The position numbers and the translations under genes were made by a program. A DNA stretch of 64,000 bases from Rhodeus uyekii (taxonomy: Eukaryota > Chordata > Actinopteri > Cypriniformes > Acheilognathidae). The notes below the pieces were generated by a model. That model worked only from the letters and a program-made list of their open reading frames with translations, was not told the DNA's origin and ran no database searches. Below are positions 41,055-53,400 of this stretch, one piece after another. How positions within the stretch are numbered: position 1 is the stretch's first letter; each line of letters begins with the position of its first letter. Where the stretch lies: the NCBI GenBank assembly GCA_037043235.1, contig JAWRVZ010000028.1:237001-301000 (forward strand), written 5' to 3'.

Positions 41055-41135
41055 TCAACACGCATGCGCTGTTTCTACCAGGAAGTCCCCAGTTAAAACG
41101 CGAAGCACGCATGCGCATCGTCCTTTTCTTCCCAA
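41055..41135 (+). promoter_or_regulatory. snoRNA host promoter with NRF1-like sites and a 5'TOP start
   Basis: Two ACGCATGCGC words (about 41060 and 41107) fit the NRF1 site. They are followed by TCCTTTTCTTCCC (41121-41133), a pyrimidine tract typical of 5'TOP transcripts, the usual start of snoRNA host genes. Confidence 0.6.
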
Positions 41136-42606
41136 GAGTGGAGTGAGCTGGTCGCAGGCCCTACACGTTGCAGTATAACTTGAGGTAAATGCATTGAGTT
41201 AAAAAAATTTCAATTAATAATTGTACTGACGCATATTAATAGAAGTAACAGTATTATTGCAGCGATTTGTAGAACTGCGCACGAGGTTATAAGCTCGTTT
41301 AGAGATTCTCACATCCTGGATTGGCCACGTGGTTATTCCGCACGCGTGTTACATGAAGCATAGTTTATGATACGAACTTGCTGCTTCGTTCAGTAGAAGC
41401 ATCAATAGGCATTTATGACTGGATTGTGAAGATTCTGAACGACTGAATCATTCCCAAACATAATGGATCGTCAGCAGGCACGATTCCATATTATATTGAG
41501 TCACATCATGATGTTCTTGCATTACCTGCATAGTAAAAAAGTATTTGCCTTCAACTGTTCAAAGTCAGCACTCCTTGTTGCAAAGCAGAGCCGCCCAAAT
41601 AGGTGTATCTACTATTAAACTCTCATATCTTAAATTGGTTGAGCATTTAACGTTTGTTTAAGTCTGTGCGGAATTTACATTCATTTTACACGGTATGGTT
41701 TGTTGCTTGTAGCCTATATATTTGAGCTTTCCCTTGAAGTAACTTTCTTCTATACCTCGTTTTTAAAGTGTCTATCTTGAGCACACATTAAATGCTTTCG
41801 TTTTATAAAATAGGTTACATTCCTTCAGGGTCATATGATTAATGTTGTAAAGGTGACTTCTACACAAATCAACATAATTTTGTCAAGTCTTGTAATCATG
41901 ACCTAGCTTAGAAAATGTTTTAAGTATCCCATGAGGATTGTTATAAATCATTTTGGCAGGTGCATGTCCCAGATCTGGTGATAAATTGCTCCTTTGCCAT
42001 TTGCTCTGCTGTCGGCAGGACTGTGCCCTGTCCGGCATTGGTCTGCTGTCCCTAGTGTGGCCTGGCCGGTTTGGGAATGGTCTTGTATGACCTGGATTGG
42101 GTAATCAGGGCTTTGACTCACTTGGTGGTGCGGTGGTCTTGGTAAAGGTCCTGACCTTGAGTTGAACTAGCCTTGCTCAGGCCTTTGTGTTTGTGTGTGA
42201 GGGTCTGCTCTCAAGCTGTGTTACGGTGCCTTTTGACCTCTAGATCATCAGTCATCTTTTTGAGATGGAATTGAGTTTTTAATTTACCTCTTCCCTCAGT
42301 GCTGCTTATTTGAGGCACTAAATCAATACCTGTAACACAACATGGGTAATTGGTGATAATTGTTCCTTACTTTCTACTGCTTAAGTCCTATTTCTTTATG
42401 ATAAATGTTTTGCTTGCAGAGCTGAAGCTTATAATTGTATCCCCCCCCAAATCACAGAAGAGGCAGATAAAGATGGTTGCAGCCAGTGGAAAAGATAATT
42501 GCAAAGGTAAGAAACTGAATTTGATAGTTTTTTTTTTTTAACTAAAAGATGTGATTACTAGGGTGTAAAACATGTAATTTGGGATCTGTAGTTTTGCTTA
42601 AAGCAA

Positions 42607-42684
42607 AAGCAATGATGATTTCACATTTTTGCCGTTTACCCATCATACCACATTGGGGTGCTGAAACTGTGACGATCTGAAGCA
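42607..42684 (+). ncRNA. snord87: SNORD87 box C/D snoRNA, copy 1
   Basis: C box ATGATGA (42612-42618), guide TTTTTGCCGTTTACCC, box D CTGA (42677-42680). The guide is identical to human SNORD87, reported to direct 2'-O-methylation of 28S rRNA. The D' position reads CATA, which is degenerate. Intron 2 of the host. Confidence 0.85.
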
Positions 42685-42856
42685 ACAGCAGAGCTGTTTA
42701 GTATGCGAGTAAACGTGTATGGGCAGCCTCACTTATCCTTCGTTCTTATCCTCAATAGGTTCAAGGGTTGCCACTGGAAAAGGGTGACATGAGAAGTGCA
42801 GATGGAGGGGAAAAAAAGGTACGTTTAATTTTGTCTAAATGGGTGTTTGAGACCTG

Positions 42857-42942
42857 CTTGTTGCCATGATGACTTCACATTTTTGCCGTTTACCCATCAG
42901 ACCAAATTGGATTGTTGACATTGTGACTATCTGAAGCAACAG
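42857..42942 (+). ncRNA. snord87: SNORD87 box C/D snoRNA, copy 2
   Basis: C box ATGATGA (42866-42872), guide TTTTTGCCGTTTACCC, D' as CAGA, box D CTGA (42931-42934). A terminal stem can form between TGTTGC and GCAACA. The best-formed of the four copies. Intron 3. Confidence 0.9.
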
Positions 42943-43117
42943 TGTGATCAAGAGTTGATTAGTATGTAGCCTATTTGAGATTTCACCAGAATTAAGATCC
43001 TCCTTCTCCCTGCAGGTCTAAGGATGCCTCTAGATAAGGGTGACCTGAGAAGTGCTGATCATTTGAAGACTAGCAAGGTTCGTTTTATGAAAAAATAAAA
43101 AATGTTATGCGAGAAAG

Positions 43118-43205
43118 CGCTTGTTACCATGATGACTTCACATTTTAGCCGTTTACCCATCAGACCAGATTGGATTGTTGACATTGTGACAATCTGAAGC
43201 AACAG
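43118..43205 (+). ncRNA. snord87: SNORD87 box C/D snoRNA, copy 3
   Basis: C box ATGATGA (43129-43135), guide TTTTAGCCGTTTACCC with one change from copy 2, D' CAGA, box D CTGA (43194-43197). Very similar to copy 2 throughout. Intron 4. Confidence 0.88.
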
Positions 43206-43371
43206 TAGACATGACTACTTTGAACCCCATTTGAGATTGCTAAAGTATTGACTTAATTCTATATTCCCCTACCAGGTCAAAGGGCTGAAACTAGAAAACG
43301 AAGACATGAAAAGTACAGATGAATGAATACTGGTAAATAATTTTATATACAATTCTATATTTGATGGTGTC

Positions 43372-43452
43372 ATTTGCAATGAAGTCAATTTTTATTTTGC
43401 CGTTTACCCATCAGACTGGATTAGGGTGTTGAAACTGACTATCTGAGGACAT
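43372..43452 (+). ncRNA. snord87: SNORD87-like snoRNA, copy 4 (degenerate C box)
   Basis: It keeps the guide TTTTGCCGTTTACCC, D' CAGA and box D CTGA (43443-43446), but the C box reads ATGAAGT instead of ATGATGA. Box C is needed for snoRNP assembly, so this copy may be weak or dead. Intron 5. Confidence 0.65.
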
Positions 43453-43502
43453 GTTATAACTTAAGTAGGGTAAAGCTTAGTTCCTACTTGTAATACCTTG
43501 CT

Positions 43503-46500
43503 TCATTCCTCTATACAGGCTCCGTAGGTGTGCACAAAATGCAAGATCTTCTTGCGGGATTCTTCCAATGTAAGGTCCCGCTGGTGCAAAGAGTCCAGGT
43601 CATGGAGAGCACAGGGAAAAACTGCATCGGGTGGAAAAACGAGCGCAGAGCCCCCTGCATATCCAAGAAAAACCTTCTCATTCCCACACGCTCAATGTAA
43701 CCAGAGCTTGATCCTAACTATAAATTAGTAATGAAGTGCTGAAAGGTGAATTATCAAATGCACATATTGAAATAAATTCTAATTAAAACATTACTGTTTT
43801 TTTTTACAGAATATGCATTTTGAATGATTGTGTATTGTCCAAAAAAAAATTGCATTAATTTGTTCAGACTTTATAAAGAAATAAAATGGGTAAACTAACC
43901 ATGTTTTAGGGTGACTGAATTCTCGCACAGCAGAATAGCAATGACTGCATCTTCCTCCAGAGCTTGTGTTCTCAGACTGAGTTTAGCATGAGCCTGGGCC
44001 AAAGAAATCCTAATAGAACCAGTAAATGTGTATGAAATTGTTACGTTCTCAATTACTTATGGTATGTAAACTTGTTTTACAAAAGGAGTAGCATGATGCT
44101 TTGTTTTTAAGACCAAAAGAGAAATATAAATGTCTTTCAATCTCTAAATAATAGTTATACTAAACTCAATTTGCTGACAATCTTTTGGAAATAGGGAAAA
44201 TACACTTGCAATAAATCTGCCCCATCTAGTGGTTTAATATGGCAGTGCTTTGTAATCAGTTCAAATTCTGCAGTAAACGTTTCTAGTGCTTACAGCAGTT
44301 TTACAGAAGTGACCGGGACAGAAGATCTCTGTGTTGAGTCTGAGCGCAGCCTGCGACTTGCCATGTAATAGCCATGGATCATCCTTTCAGCCTCAGGACT
44401 CATGGTCACCTTTAGTTCCCTTGCATGAGCCAAGAGCTAGAAGATGTTAAAGTGTGGGGAAAATAGGCCATTTTCATGAGATCAGGTCTAACCTTATGTA
44501 CATAACTTCAAATCTTTAACCTAATAAAAAGAAACAGTAGACCAAAAAAAGTTTTATACACTACTAGCCAAAAGTTAAGAATTAACTAAGTCTCTTATGC
44601 TCACCAGAGCTGCAAAATACAGTAAAAACTGACATTGTGTAATTTGCTTTGACATCCTACTCTGAGGTTCACATCGTCAGTCTGGGAATTATGCCTTTCT
44701 ATGGCAACACTATGACTAAATTAATCTGCAGTGGTCATGTGATATTAGGTGCTGAGTACATTTGTAATTACAAACTCTGCAAGGATGTGAATGTTTTTAC
44801 TAGCGGAAGTCTCATAATTACGATATGATGCGTTTGGATCTTTATTATTACAATTTAAAGGAATATCCCATGATCCTTTTGACCAGTAGTGTATATTGAC
44901 AGACCTCTTTGTAGTCTTGTACAGTGAACTGCATGCATGATGGGTAGAGAGGTTCTTCTGGGCACATGGCCTGTCTCAGGGTATGCACTGTCATGGACAG
45001 ATGTGGATGATTGATGCTTGTTTCTCGACACTGGACTACAAGTCCGAATGCTCCTGCAAGCTGAAGGGGAACTGAGCCCATTTCCTGCATTCATAAATAA
45101 GTTATAATCCCAATAAAATAAGCAGATGCTGTAAAACCATAACCGCTATAAAGATACACTGATGTAGTACTATAAAATAACAATAAGTCATTGTTTAGAC
45201 CACTTGGAGTAACGGGTACAATTCAGCAACTGACACAAATGAGCACAATGAGGAACTCTCTTAAAATAGACGACATTGTCTCTAGTTCCTGTTCACAAAT
45301 TCAGAAAAAGGTGTAGTTCGTCTCTGAAGCATTCCAGCATTCTTTCTAATCAGTCTTTTGGTATGAACTGCATGCTTATAAAATTCTCACATTATCATTC
45401 CCATCTCATTTCCTGAGGAAAAGCTCCATTTGACTATAATAAGACTGGATATGAACCCACCACAGAACCCAGCACCACATTTTCACATCTGGCTGTCCTC
45501 TTGGAGGGGGAAGCAGCATCAGCTAAGGCCCAAAAGTTACACTGGATGGGGAAGGAGAACTGCTGGTCCATATCATCACCATACTTCTTGGCAGGAATGA
45601 AAACAGACACAGTTCTGCTTTCAAGAGCTGAAGGAAAAATTGGCATTTAAGTTTGCTTTGGTTTAATGCATGTACAATCTTTCATATCTAGTGCCGTCAT
45701 CTGCAATAGAATAAATGTAAAACAATGAACTGGCACCAGACTGAAGCATGTCCATCTTGTCTTTCTTGTAGCATGTGAGGTCTCCCAGCAGACAGACTCC
45801 TCCAGATGCCAACAAAGCTGAACCTGCATGGATGTTGGCGGTACCTACTCCATGATCATCTCTAGACAGAGACGCAAACAGCTCTCCTGTCAGCGGATGT
45901 TGAATGCCCCGCGAAGCCAACGGCAGGCTATATCTCATCAACCTGTCAACGAATAAACACATGCTATGGATCATGCTATTTTGATGACCAATATCTAAAT
46001 GGACTTGTGCAGTTGATAAAGCTGGACCTATCAATGATTAGACTGTCACTGGTGAGAGCCAGGACATCCAGGTGGTTGGCCGAGTCTGGATTATCTTCAG
46101 TTTCCACCAAGCTAAGAAGTAGGCCCATCTTTAATGTGTTGTAGAGTCCAGGTGGGATCACCGGGGAACCAAATGAGTTGGATACAATGGCAGCAAACCT
46201 CCACGGGGAACAGGCCGATGCTGCCAGCAGGTTCTGGAAGTTGTTGCTAACCAGACGGGAGCCTGTGAACGGCAGTCAGGAGCAAATGACTTTGACATGC
46301 TGTGAATTTGTCTGGTTGTTTTTATACCATGTAAAACAAGGCAAAACAAGACTTTACATTTGGGGATCCATGGTTGGACGCTGCAAGCCTCTACGCTCCA
46401 GGTTACATTGGGCCACTGGTGCACATGAGCTGGAATCCCCACAACTCGGTACAGATGGCCGATTCTCATGGAGTTACACAGTTCATCTAATTACGTTCAG

Positions 46501-49351
46501 AAAAACAAAACAAAGACAGTTGGGGGCTGGTCTTCACTTATTATTTGAGAAACATGCTCACCACCTACACGACTGCCAAGAGAAACACTGCAGGCTCTTT
46601 TAAACAATGATTCCACTATGACTTGTAGCAACTAATGAGTGTACCTTACATTTATTAACATGTATGTTCAGTAACTGGAGCCTGGTGTATTGGATTCCAG
46701 ACTAATACAAGGTCAACACAATATGCTAATAACGTCCAGAGAATCTGTGGCCTCTCCAGTTGGCTAACTGAGAAATATTATTGAAGGAGACAGGAACACC
46801 CAATCTAATACTGAAAGACACTGTGAATGGATGCGTTTCAGCAGGCTCTGATTCACCCTTATGAAAACCAGGTTAAATAGGCATGACAAGTGACAAACTA
46901 ACTGGATTATTTCCTAATGGTTGGTTTAAAAGTATAGTTTATTTGCAATACCAAGAGAAAGGAAAAGGGGGATATAAAAAGTGCATTTACCTCTTAGAAA
47001 AATGGTGACGGATTGATATCTTAAGGAAGCAGCATCACGAACTCCCAACAAATCCACTGCTTTTGCATGCATGAGCTCAACAAGCTGTTTATCTGTAAAT
47101 ATAGAATTTTACACATTAAATTTGGTTTACATTCATTTAGTCTGCCTCTTAGCAAGTATATTTATGACTACACAATCAGTCAAAAGTCTTATTTGATTAA
47201 AAAAAAACAGTAAAAACAGTAATGTAAATAATTAATAATTATAATTACTATTATAATTTAAAATAAAGATCAAAAGAAACATTTAAGTAGGATTTATTGT
47301 TAAGTAACAATTTTCTAACACTATCACATATGATCAATGCATGCCGTTGAGAAATGTGTCTTTGCTGAATCAAATACTTAATTTCTTTAAAGAAATCGGA
47401 CCACAAACCTGAATGGTAGTGTTTGCAACTTTAAAGCTGACTGACTTTTTTTCTTCTTCATGTTTTCAGTTTGTACTCCATATAATATTTCATTAATGTT
47501 TTTTTTTATTTTTTATTATGATTATTAATTAATGTTGTCTCACCTCCTAAAACCCGAGACTTCACATCCTCTTTGAGCGGAGAAGAGCAGAGAAAGCAGG
47601 TAAAGTCACTTCTAACCGTGGCAGACTCTGTGGCACCCGGTGCATGAACTCTGATATGATGAAACCCTTTGGACAAATTGACAAATTGTGTAGGACAAAA
47701 AAATACAATGCCCATAAAGTTAATTAAGTTACCTACCTCTTGAGCAAGGACATGTCTCTTCTGAGCAGAGAAATCTGGCCCCTTGTGTGTATTTGGTGAC
47801 ACGTGTCATGGCAATTACGAGGCCCTCCAAAGCTAAAGGTCTCATTGGACCATATCCACGAGGAAACTCAGAGAGATCCAAACAATAGTCGGGAAAAGGC
47901 GGCAAGTGAGTTGGCTTTAAAACAACATTAACCTACAAAAAAATAAATGCATGTTTTTTTTTTTATATATATATTTTTATATAGTGATGGCTCTATTGAT
48001 GGCTCTATATGATCATCAGAATTTTATCATATTGTAAATTTCATTTTTAAGCATCTTATGCATACCAAGGCTGTATTTGTTTGATGAAAACACAGTAAAA
48101 ACTGTTACATTGTGAACTATTATTATAATATAATGAACTTTGTATTTTAATTCTTTTTTTTTCTTTTTCAATTTATTACTCCAGTCCTCGGTGTCACATG
48201 ACCCTTCAGATAATCATAAGCTGATTTGCAAAAACTTTTTTTATATTATCAATGTTGAAATCAGTTGCTGCTTAATACAGTATTTCAAAAACATTGAAGA
48301 CTTTTGACCAATAGTGAACACATATAAATAAACAAATAGAAGTGAAATGTGTGTTTCATTAAGCTGTTCCTTACCTGGCTTTCCGTTTCTATGTGGTCAA
48401 TAAGTGACAGAGTTTTTATAGACAGATAACAAACCTGAGAAAATAATCACTGCATTTTTATTTGCTCAGTAACTTTGAAATGTAAATATCAATGTGGATT
48501 ATTAAGCACAAGAACATGCATGAAATTCCCCACTCACACAAACACACACTTTCTCTGTCTCTCACTCAAAAACACTCTCTTACACTCTCTCTCACACACA
48601 CAAACACACACACTCTCTATTTCTCTCACACACACACAAAAACGCACTCTCTTACACAACCTCTCTCACTCACTCACACACACACACACACCCACACAAA
48701 CGCACTCTCTCTCTCTGTCTCTCTCACTCATACACACACACACACAAACTCTCTCTCTCTCTCTTTCTCACTCACTCACACACACACAAAAACACTCTCT
48801 AACACACTTCACAAACAGGAAACTGATTGGCAAAAAATGCACCTATTGCGTTTTAGATAAGCAAACGTGAGATAACTGACTCTTAAGTTTGCCATTTTGT
48901 ACATTTTATTAGTGCAACTCACTGACTGAAAGAGTGAAACGGCTTTGAGAGGGTCGTGTAATATACAGTCTCCCAGTGAGGCGTCGAGTTCAAGCGCATC
49001 TGAGGGACTGACATCAAAACTGAACCGATACACGGCCCCCATCTGCTGTGCACCTGAAACACATTTCCCCCACGTTTTCAACAGTTGTGGACAAAATGAT
49101 AATACTGTAATATAAATTGTAATACGTCACATAAAGACCGATGTGGACGCTGTATGTGTCACGAGCACGCGCTCTTGTTCACTGAGGGAAACCACTAGAT
49201 GCATTTTAACTACTAATAAACCTTCCAACTTTATAAACAAACCTTTAAAGACATTACAGTCTTCGATGAGTTTACGTAACCCACCACTTCTATCTAAATA
49301 AATTACCACAGCTTCTTTTAAAGATAGTAGGCTATCCATAGTACTCAGCAC
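43503..49351 (-). CDS. mcmdc2: minichromosome maintenance domain-containing protein 2
   Basis: Divergent MCM-family protein needed in mouse for meiotic recombination and homologue pairing; nuclear. Coding exons: 49351-49243, 49053-48923, 48434-48375, 47932-47737, 47666-47544, 47092-46991, 46486-46358, 46262-46028, 45942-45737, 45627-45461, 45084-44905, 44436-44294, 44009-43900, 43654-43503. All phases join to 680 aa (human about 681). Landmarks: AVVIYLDRSGGL near the N-terminus; zinc-binding CSEETC...CFLC; VHAPGATESATVRSDF; the MCM-like core IHAGSALLASGGVCLLGDL; and EAERMIHGYYMASRRLR. No intact Walker A lysine motif is seen there. A start at 49339 (MDSLLSL) is an alternative. The last exon was found by homology and phase, since reading on past exon 13 would stop at once. 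It overlaps the snoRNA host's last exon antisense. Confidence 0.94.
44559..44891. repeat. CACTAC-family MITE in mcmdc2 intron 11
   Basis: Ends CACTACTAGCCAAAAGTTAA and CCTTTTGACCAGTAGTG are inverted. The right end stops 13 nt before the exon edge at 44905, so it sits inside the region read by U1/U6 around that donor. Confidence 0.7.
47160..48320. repeat. scraps of CACTAC-family repeats in mcmdc2 introns
   Basis: Pieces at about 47170-47425 and 48060-48320 carry family words (AAGGCTGTATTTGTTTGATG, GTCACATGACCCTTCAG, CTTTTGACCAATAGTG). They are broken, and exons 4 and 5 lie between them. Ends are not clear. Confidence 0.45.
48530..48810. repeat. CA/CT-rich low-complexity tract
   Basis: Alternating (ACAC)n and (CTCT)n blocks in mcmdc2 intron 2. 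Open frames through it (runs of His/Thr/Ser/Leu) are artefacts of the repeat. Confidence 0.95.
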
Positions 49352-50401
49352 CGCTGTTTTGACAGTTGAGTGACAAGCTAGGCCTCAATATATGCAAATA
49401 AAACGCATCACACGTGACCCGAGAATCTAATAATGACTATAAACAAACATTTTAAGACTGTATTTAAACAGATTACATTTTATATTTAATTTATTATTTA
49501 TTTAGGATTCTTCATGTATTTCCCAAATGGTACCGTTCGGTAACTGAGCGCGAAACAAAATACATGCAAATATATGCAAATGAGAGGCAAGACGTGACAG
49601 CTAAGTGATTCAAGAAAACGTGTTTACTTGTACAGTACATCATTTAAAGGGCATGTCATAAGTCAGTAGGCACTATGGTGTCTCATCTCATAAGAAAAGG
49701 GTGGCAAATGAAATAGTGGTTATAACAGGGTCATGGCCAGTATTAAAGTGGTATTAATTCTTTAAAATCTAAGGTCCAAATAATGACAAATGTATAATTT
49801 ACTTTGTGCTATGGCTGTTGATGACCCGTAACTTACAAGGTTTCTCGAAATTGATTTCAAAACAGTTTAAAGGTTTGCTTAATTTCTAACGCACTTAAAG
49901 AATAAAGGGAATATATATGATGTCAAGCAATAAATTAATTGCTTGTGTTGACATTATATGAGCATTTTTTCCATAGTACATTTCTAATAAAAGACTAAAC
50001 TACAAAAACTTAATTGTACATATACCACACAATATTATAAGCAATCAAGTGTAAGAGTTGCAGCAAAAACAAGGAATGTGTCAAAGTGGATGTTTTGCTT
50101 ACAAATATCATCAGCCCTTGAAAATATTCTCAAGACAACAACATCATTAACTTCAGCTCCTGAGCTAAACTTTCCAGGTAAGGCGTTCAATGTTAAACAA
50201 AAAATAATGCTATTTATGCATAAAAATACAGTTTGAAACACCCTGCATCCCAAAAGGTTTATACACTGCTTCTGTTACGAAACAAAAGGGTCCACCGTCC
50301 GATCGGGACAACATGCTCAGCAAATTCTTCCCTTTCATCAGAGAGAGCGATCACAGACTTTTAATGCAGCTTTCTGTGGATTCCCATTAGCAGCGCCACC
50401 C
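49352..50401 (-). other. sgk3 3' UTR and mcmdc2 promoter region
   Basis: sgk3 and mcmdc2 are transcribed in the same direction. Minus-strand AATAAA signals cluster near 49490-49503, about 140 bp upstream of the mcmdc2 start codon, so the sgk3 3' end and the mcmdc2 promoter are close together or overlap. No coding sequence seen. Confidence 0.5.
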
Positions 50402-53400
50402 TTACAGGAAAGAATCTTCTGATGGCGGAGCGTAAGAAAATCCCAGGAAGGCATCATCAGCTTCCATGACACTAGCATTGATGATTGACTGCCCTGAAGA
50501 GATGCACACCGAGTTTGGCACAGTTTCCTCTGTAAACTCAGGATCAAAGTTTGAGATGTCATACTGGGATTCCTGCAAGACAACATTAGAGAGTTTTAAT
50601 ACAATTATGTATTAAAGTTTTTGAATCTATAGCAAAATAATGATGTTGATAAGTCTTACCACACTGGGGTTGAATGGAGGGGGGAGCTTTTTCTGTTCAA
50701 GGTCATCCCAGTTAATGGATGAGAAAAATTCATGTCCTTTGACTTCATTCTGTAACAAATAACATACAATGACTTTTTTTGATATATTCCGAGATATTTT
50801 CAATTCACTATAGGCTGACTGGTTGGTTGGTTGGTTTGTTGGCCCCTTAATTTTCTTTGGCTATTTTTAAATGGCGATTCAGAATTCAGGGTTTAATTAA
50901 ATTATTTTTGCCATATATCATAGGAAACTAAACAGCCAAAACTTAATTGCAATGCTACTGAAATATTTAGACACAATCATCCACCAGGGGGTGATATACA
51001 AGTACTAAATATCTCACAAAGTCATCTATGAAGCCAAGCCTCCTGGTGTGGTCTTTCTCCAGCAGGGCCTGAAGGATTGACCAGGCAGCTGTGGATGCCC
51101 CAGGCCGCATGACAAGCTCCTTGTGAAGAATGTTGTCATACATCTCATGTGTGTCCCTGCTGTAGAACGGAGGCTGTTGACCAAGGTAAAACAAGATTTA
51201 AGCTTCATTACCTATGCATTTCACAGACAACTAGCCGTATTTATGGTTTATTTGTACCTTACCAGCCCATAAAGCATTTCATACAGCACAGATCCCAGAC
51301 ACCACCAGTCCACAGTGTTATCATAGGGTTGTTTCCGGAGTACCTCTGGAGCCAAGTACTATCATAATAACAAAATAATGTAATTATTGCTTTAAAATCT
51401 TTGTTATTCAACTCACCAAAAGCTTAATTTGCAGTTAATAGAGTGCATCAGCCATGCTGACTAATTTGCCAGCGGTTCCCTCAAGATTTTCCTATGGATT
51501 CTCAGATTTATGAGTAAAATTAGGTCTCTGGTAAACATAACTTGATGATACTTGAATGTTTTGCTCTACAACATAAATTTCACTCATCCATATTGAAAAT
51601 TATGTTAATTTAAAAAAACTTATGTTTCTAATAAGTAACAAGATAAGAACATTTGGGTTGAAAGTGTGTGTAATTTACGTTGTAGAGCCAAACATCCAAG
51701 TATTGTCAAGTTATGTTTACCACAGACCTTATTCTACTCATAAACAAAAAAACATTAGGAAAATCGAGGTTAATCACTGGTGAACTACATCACAATTGCA
51801 GCACTCTTATTTCCTCTGTAGAAAATGTAAAAAGGTTGATCTAGGCAATTTTGATGACCAAATATGTAGCAATTTAATAAAAATAAACACAATAAGAAGC
51901 TATTTTTACATGCACCAACTAATTAAGCAATATATTTACTGTAACATTTCACAATAACATGGTCAGCTCACTTTCAAACATAAAACTTAAAAAAAAAGTC
52001 TGCATTATGTATGTTTTTGTTGTTGTTTTTGAAAGAAGCCTCCCATGTTCACCAAGGCTGCAATTTTTTAAATCAAAATACAGTAAAACCAGTAATATTA
52101 TGAAATATATATATTTTTTAAATACTTTTTTTCAATTTAATTCTATTTTAAATGCAATTTATTCCCAAATTACAGTAATGTAAGCAGCCATTGTACTGTA
52201 TTTATATTATACAATACCTCAGGTGTCCCACAAAATGTGGTTGTTGTGTCTGCTTGAGAGATGCCCTCTTTACACAGTCCAAAGTCAGTCAAGACTATAT
52301 GTCCCTTAACAAACAAAAGATGCCAACAGGAAAATGTTCAGAAAGCATGTCACCACACAAAAGCCCTATTCTTCACAGAGCCAAAGAATCTTGTGTCTGA
52401 CTGGAATATCTGGCAGGGTTTTGTAACCTCACAGTTCCATCAGATTAGACAGGAAATGCACAAATAAAACTTAAACTAATCTCCAGCATTCTTAGAAATT
52501 AAAAATACGTCTTCTGTTTCATTGTTATATTTTAATTGGCTGGCAAAAGCTATACTTCGTACACCTCACCTCAAGATATCAAAAGAGTTTGTTATACTTC
52601 ACAGCAAGGGTAGATTACTCGGTTTCCCCTGGAACTCTTACAACATTGATCGGCTACGCTCTGGCAATGATAAAAATGGGAAAAAGAGGGATACTTACTT
52701 GAGAGTCCAGCAGGATATTTTCTGGTTTCAAATCCCTGTGAATACAAAAACACTTAACTTGTTAGCATTTTGTCCTACGTTTTCAGCCAGGAACAATTCA
52801 ACTGAAAATGTTTGTCAGAAAAAACATGGCTAATATATTATGACAAGACATCCATAATGTATTTAATTAATAGAAATACTAATCCAGAAGACCATTTCAC
52901 ACACAAGTGTAATTTTAAATGATTGGAGTTAAGTCAGTTTAGCTCATCAATCACAATTTTCAAGTACAGTTCCAAGTCACATTATGGCAACAACTGTGAA
53001 AACCTGAGGACGTGTAGATTGTGTCTTTTTAAACATTCCTCAGCTTCTGGGAATTCTCACACACTTTAACAGCTAAACGTTATCTGAGAATCACCAAACC
53101 TGTGTATTTATGGCATGAGTGTTTCTTACCTGTAAACAATGTTAAGAGAGTGTAAGTAACCCAGAGCACTTGCCATCTCGGCGATGTAAAATTTTGCTCT
53201 GGGTTCAGGAAAGGTCCGCTCTTTTTGCAGGTGAAAAAAAAGCTGAAGAGAATAGAATAAAAAAATGGCAACATTCCCTCAATAAATAAATGCAGAACAT
53301 AGTCAGGCTACATATTACATGATGGTTTGTCATGGCTATTTTGTAGCCTACCACACAATGCTGCTGATTATGTGTGATTTTTTTTTATTTGGTCATCAGA

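Larger units (their letters stand above)
41122..43797 (+). ncRNA. snhg6: SNHG6-like snoRNA host gene
   Basis: Predicted exons: about 41122-41184, 42420-42506, 42759-42818, 43016-43077, 43276-43332, 43519 to about 43797; each has AG/GT boundaries. No conserved open frame runs through them. Introns 2-5 each hold one SNORD87-type box C/D snoRNA, and human SNORD87 lies in SNHG6, which sits next to TCF24 and MCMDC2, so the identity rests on snoRNA sequence and synteny. Exons 3, 4 and 5 are similar to each other (AAGGGTGACATGAGAAGTG, AAGGGTGACCTGAGAAGTG, and AACGAAGACATGAAAAGTA), so the exon-plus-snoRNA unit has been duplicated in tandem. The last exon overlaps the last mcmdc2 exon on the other strand. 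A polyadenylation signal lies near 43771. Confidence 0.8.

Noticed and set aside
43528..43728. Plus-strand 66-aa ORF (starts MCTKCKIFL)
   Set aside because: It is the antisense shadow of the last mcmdc2 coding exon plus flank. The minus-strand reading matches the family and fits the splice phase.
43890..43902. mcmdc2 ending at TLKHG-stop after exon 13
   Set aside because: A further exon at 43654-43503 matches the MCMDC2 C-terminus and fits the phase exactly, so the early stop is intronic.
48475..48870. Two 120-130-aa ORFs rich in His, Thr, Ser, Leu
   Set aside because: Translations of the CA/CT low-complexity tract in an mcmdc2 intron.
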